Assembly: GCA_014799325.1 (NCBI GenBank)
Contig: JAAVIE010000007.1
Span: forward strand, 1 to 40,754
Direction of reading: 5' to 3'
Source of the DNA: Oscillospiraceae bacterium
GTDB taxonomy: Bacteria; Bacillota; Clostridia; Oscillospirales; Ruminococcaceae
DNA: 40,754 bases
A program made the position numbers and the translations under genes. Under the pieces are notes generated by a model. That model saw only the letters and a program-made list of their open reading frames with translations. It searched no databases and had not been told where the DNA came from. Shown here one piece after another: positions 39,330 through 40,754 of this stretch. Every line of letters starts with the position of its first letter. Position 1 is the stretch's first letter.

Positions 39330-39690
39330 CAAAAAATAAGGTGAGTTAATTTTTTAGCAGCTTTTATGACTGCTGTTCAGTCAGTTTTAACGAGCCGCCG
39401 CTTCATTGTCATGGACATGGACGTTATAAAAAAATCATAAGACTTTATTTTTTAAAGCGAATAATTGCAGAATATTAAAAATAATTTGACTTGATTATTA
39501 TTACTAAACCCTTTTATAATAAGGGTTTTTAAAAATCAGTATTTTTAGGCACTTCTCAAAAAAATAATGTCAAATGATTTTTTAGCCGTTTTTTCGGACT
39601 GCACGACCGAACTGACAAAAAACGGAAAAATATGTCCCACAATGACATGAATTATTAAAAAAATAAGGTCACCTTATTTTTTAGCCTTTT
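39330..39690. repeat. Inverted-repeat element D between spmA and spmB
   Basis: AAAAAATAAGGTGA near 39335 and its inverse TCACCTTATTTTTT near 39668 form imperfect ends about 350 bp apart. Between them are CATTGTCATGGACATG against TGTCCCACAATGACATG, ACCCTT/AAGGGT and CCGTTTTTT/AAAAAACGG. No coding sequence was found. The right end overlaps the stop of spmA. Confidence 0.55.
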
Positions 39691-40342
39691 TGTATATCTT
39701 CCCCAAAACCTTTGCCGCTGTTAGGGTAAGCAGTAAATTCACCACCGACACAACCCAGACAGCAGGCAGAATTTCCATAGGCGCGGAGGAGCCGTGCTGT
39801 AATCTTAAAGCTGCCGCTGTGGTGGGGATAAGCTGAAGGCTGGCGGTATTCAGTATGGTGAAAAGGATCATGTTGTCGGTGGCAGTATCTTTGGGGAAAG
39901 GTATGTCTTTTTTCATACAACTACTGCTGACTGTGCCGCTCATCTTTTCACTCCTCTTTTCAAAGGTATCGTCGTGTTCCTCTTTTTCCAGCTCTTTCAT
40001 TGCTGCTATTCCAAAAGGGGTAGAAGCGTTACCCAGCCCCAGCAGATTTGCGGTAACATTTAAAATTATGTACTGCATGGCCTTTCCCTTTCGGTCGATC
40101 CCCTTGAAAAGCTTTGAAAGCAGGGGACTGAGAATTTTCGCAATGATTTCGGTAAGCCCCGAGGTCTGCGCCACCCGCATTATCCCGCTCCAAAGGCAGA
40201 TAACGCCGCACAATGTTATGGCAAGCGCCACCGCGTCGCCGCAGGAAGTGATTATTCCGTTGCTGACTGCCGCCGCATCGCCCCGTACAAAGCCAATGAC
40301 GACCGATAATATTATCAAGCCGCCGAAAATATAATTCATCAT
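39674..40342 (-). CDS. spmA: Spore maturation protein A
   Basis: A 222-aa membrane protein of the SpmA family (nucleoside-recognition/gate domain). Typical segments are VALAITLCGVICLWSGIMRV, ILSPLLSKLFKGIDRKGKAM and the conserved YIILNVTANLLGLGNASTPF-GIAAM. Length is slightly above the usual 195-200 aa because of a charged middle stretch (EKEEHDDTFEKRSEKMSG). ATG 40342 is immediately followed by a second ATG; GGGGGTGAG lies about 6 nt upstream. The C-terminal codons overlap the end of inverted-repeat element D. It should act with SpmB, encoded downstream after an unusual gap. Element C occupies the upstream region where a promoter is expected. Confidence 0.92.
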   Translation of the reverse strand: MMNYIFGGLIILSVVIGFVRGDAAAVSNGIITSCGDAVALAITLCGVICLWSGIMRVAQTSGLTEIIAKILSPLLSKLFKGIDRKGKAMQYIILNVTANLLGLGNASTPFGIAAMKELEKEEHDDTFEKRSEKMSGTVSSSCMKKDIPFPKDTATDNMILFTILNTASLQLIPTTAAALRLQHGSSAPMEILPAVWVVSVVNLLLTLTAAKVLGKIYKKAKK

Positions 40343-40367
40343 AATCTCACCCCCATTTTGGCTTTAA

Positions 40368-40540
40368 GAACTTGTTCCAATAGGAGCGGTGTGCGGATTT
40401 TCGAGTGAAATTTTTCGCAATCAAGGAAGAAATACTTAATGTATTTCAGCGACTTTTTCAAAGTCGCATAAGCTTCTTCTGACGAAGAGTGCGGAAAATT
40501 TCGCCGAAAAGATGTGCGCCGATCCTATTGGAACATGTTC
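40368..40540. repeat. Family C modular palindromic element
   Basis: Long imperfect outer repeats begin GAACTTGTTCCAATAGGA (40368) and end TCCTATTGGAACATGTTC (40540), with pairing continuing inward through the TTTTCGCA/TGCGGAAAA region. The interior holds GAAATAC/GTATTTC (40429-40447), GCGACTTT/AAAGTCGC (40449-40467) and a CTTCTTC/GAAGAG hairpin. It lies directly upstream of spmA. Confidence 0.8.
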
Positions 40541-40565
40541 TATTTATCAAAAATAACATCATCTT

Positions 40566-40754
40566 ATACTATTTCCTTATCATACTGTAGACTACGTCTA
40601 CAGTATGATTCGCCGTGCTATGCATGGCGTTGGCAGTGAAACCGCCAAGAAAGTTAGTTCAATACTAATTCTGTCAAAATCTTTGATTTTGACAGCCGCC
40701 TGAATGGCGGCATCATACAATAGACTTTGCCTATTGTATGATCAAGAATTAGTA
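40566..40754 (+). repeat. Family B modular palindromic element B6 (cut by window end)
   Basis: ATACTATTTC (40566) start, AGAATTAGTA at the window edge. Stems are intact: ATCATACTGTAGAC/GTCTACAGTATGAT, GTCAAAATC/GATTTTGAC, GCCGCC/GGCGGC and ATCATACAATAG/CTATTGTATGAT. It is very similar to B5 and to the reverse of B2. Confidence 0.85.

Noticed and set aside
20012-40754. CRISPR or integron attC array as an explanation for the repeats
   Set aside because: There are no regularly spaced identical repeats, no cas genes, no integron integrase and no captured ORFs between the palindromes.

Overview
The window looks like a chromosomal segment of a low-to-moderate GC, spore-lineage Clostridia member, most likely a Ruminococcus-like Oscillospiraceae gut bacterium. 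This is inferred from the gene set: spmA/spmB, a short glycogen phosphorylase, a large PAS hybrid histidine kinase of the kind common in ruminococci, a lipoprotein sugar-binding protein, an aldo/keto reductase with a ferredoxin tail, and strong AGGAGG-type ribosome sites. Species cannot be fixed from the sequence alone.

Layout. 0.1-3.6 kb (+): a D-2-hydroxyacid dehydrogenase, an aldo/keto reductase with two Cys-rich Fe-S motifs, and an FkbM-type methyltransferase with its own consensus promoter. 3.7-6.6 kb (-): a small hypothetical protein, then an autoregulated TetR gene followed by two aldo/keto reductases (one operon). 7.1-11.5 kb (-): a tannase-like secreted esterase lipoprotein preceded by a two-component system whose regulator and kinase genes are both frameshifted. 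11.9 kb (-): a DUF4177-like protein.

12,481-19,856: a 7.4-kb element integrated into the 3' end of a tRNA-Gln gene. A 22-bp att duplication brackets it and an 18-bp internal repeat lies near each end (probable integrase arm sites). It carries a tyrosine integrase, a serine recombinase, an SF2-like ATPase, small hypothetical genes, a ribbon-helix-helix regulator, two identical 192-bp direct repeats, a cluster of palindromes that could be an origin, and a type I toxin-antitoxin-like locus (30-aa membrane peptide with sequestered SD, convergent antisense promoter, palindromic operators shared with the RHH gene). No relaxase was recognised.

20.6-40.3 kb: sugar-binding lipoprotein, GT2-TPR glycosyltransferase, YgjP-like metalloprotease, ComFB, RtcB RNA ligase, 1-acylglycerol-phosphate acyltransferase with zinc ribbon, glycogen phosphorylase, hybrid sensor kinase, membrane-anchored PIG-L deacetylase, spmB and spmA. 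These are mostly single genes with their own -35/-10 elements (17-bp spacers) and terminators.

The most unusual property is the intergenic DNA of the right half. At least three families of modular palindromic elements (called A, B and C here) recur. Each keeps conserved outer ends and carries different internal hairpins between copies. In several cases one hairpin appears inserted into the loop or centre of another. One copy lies between spmA and spmB; others abut the Shine-Dalgarno of a downstream gene or lie in a probable 5' UTR. I know of no described family that matches this nested layout, but no database search was possible.
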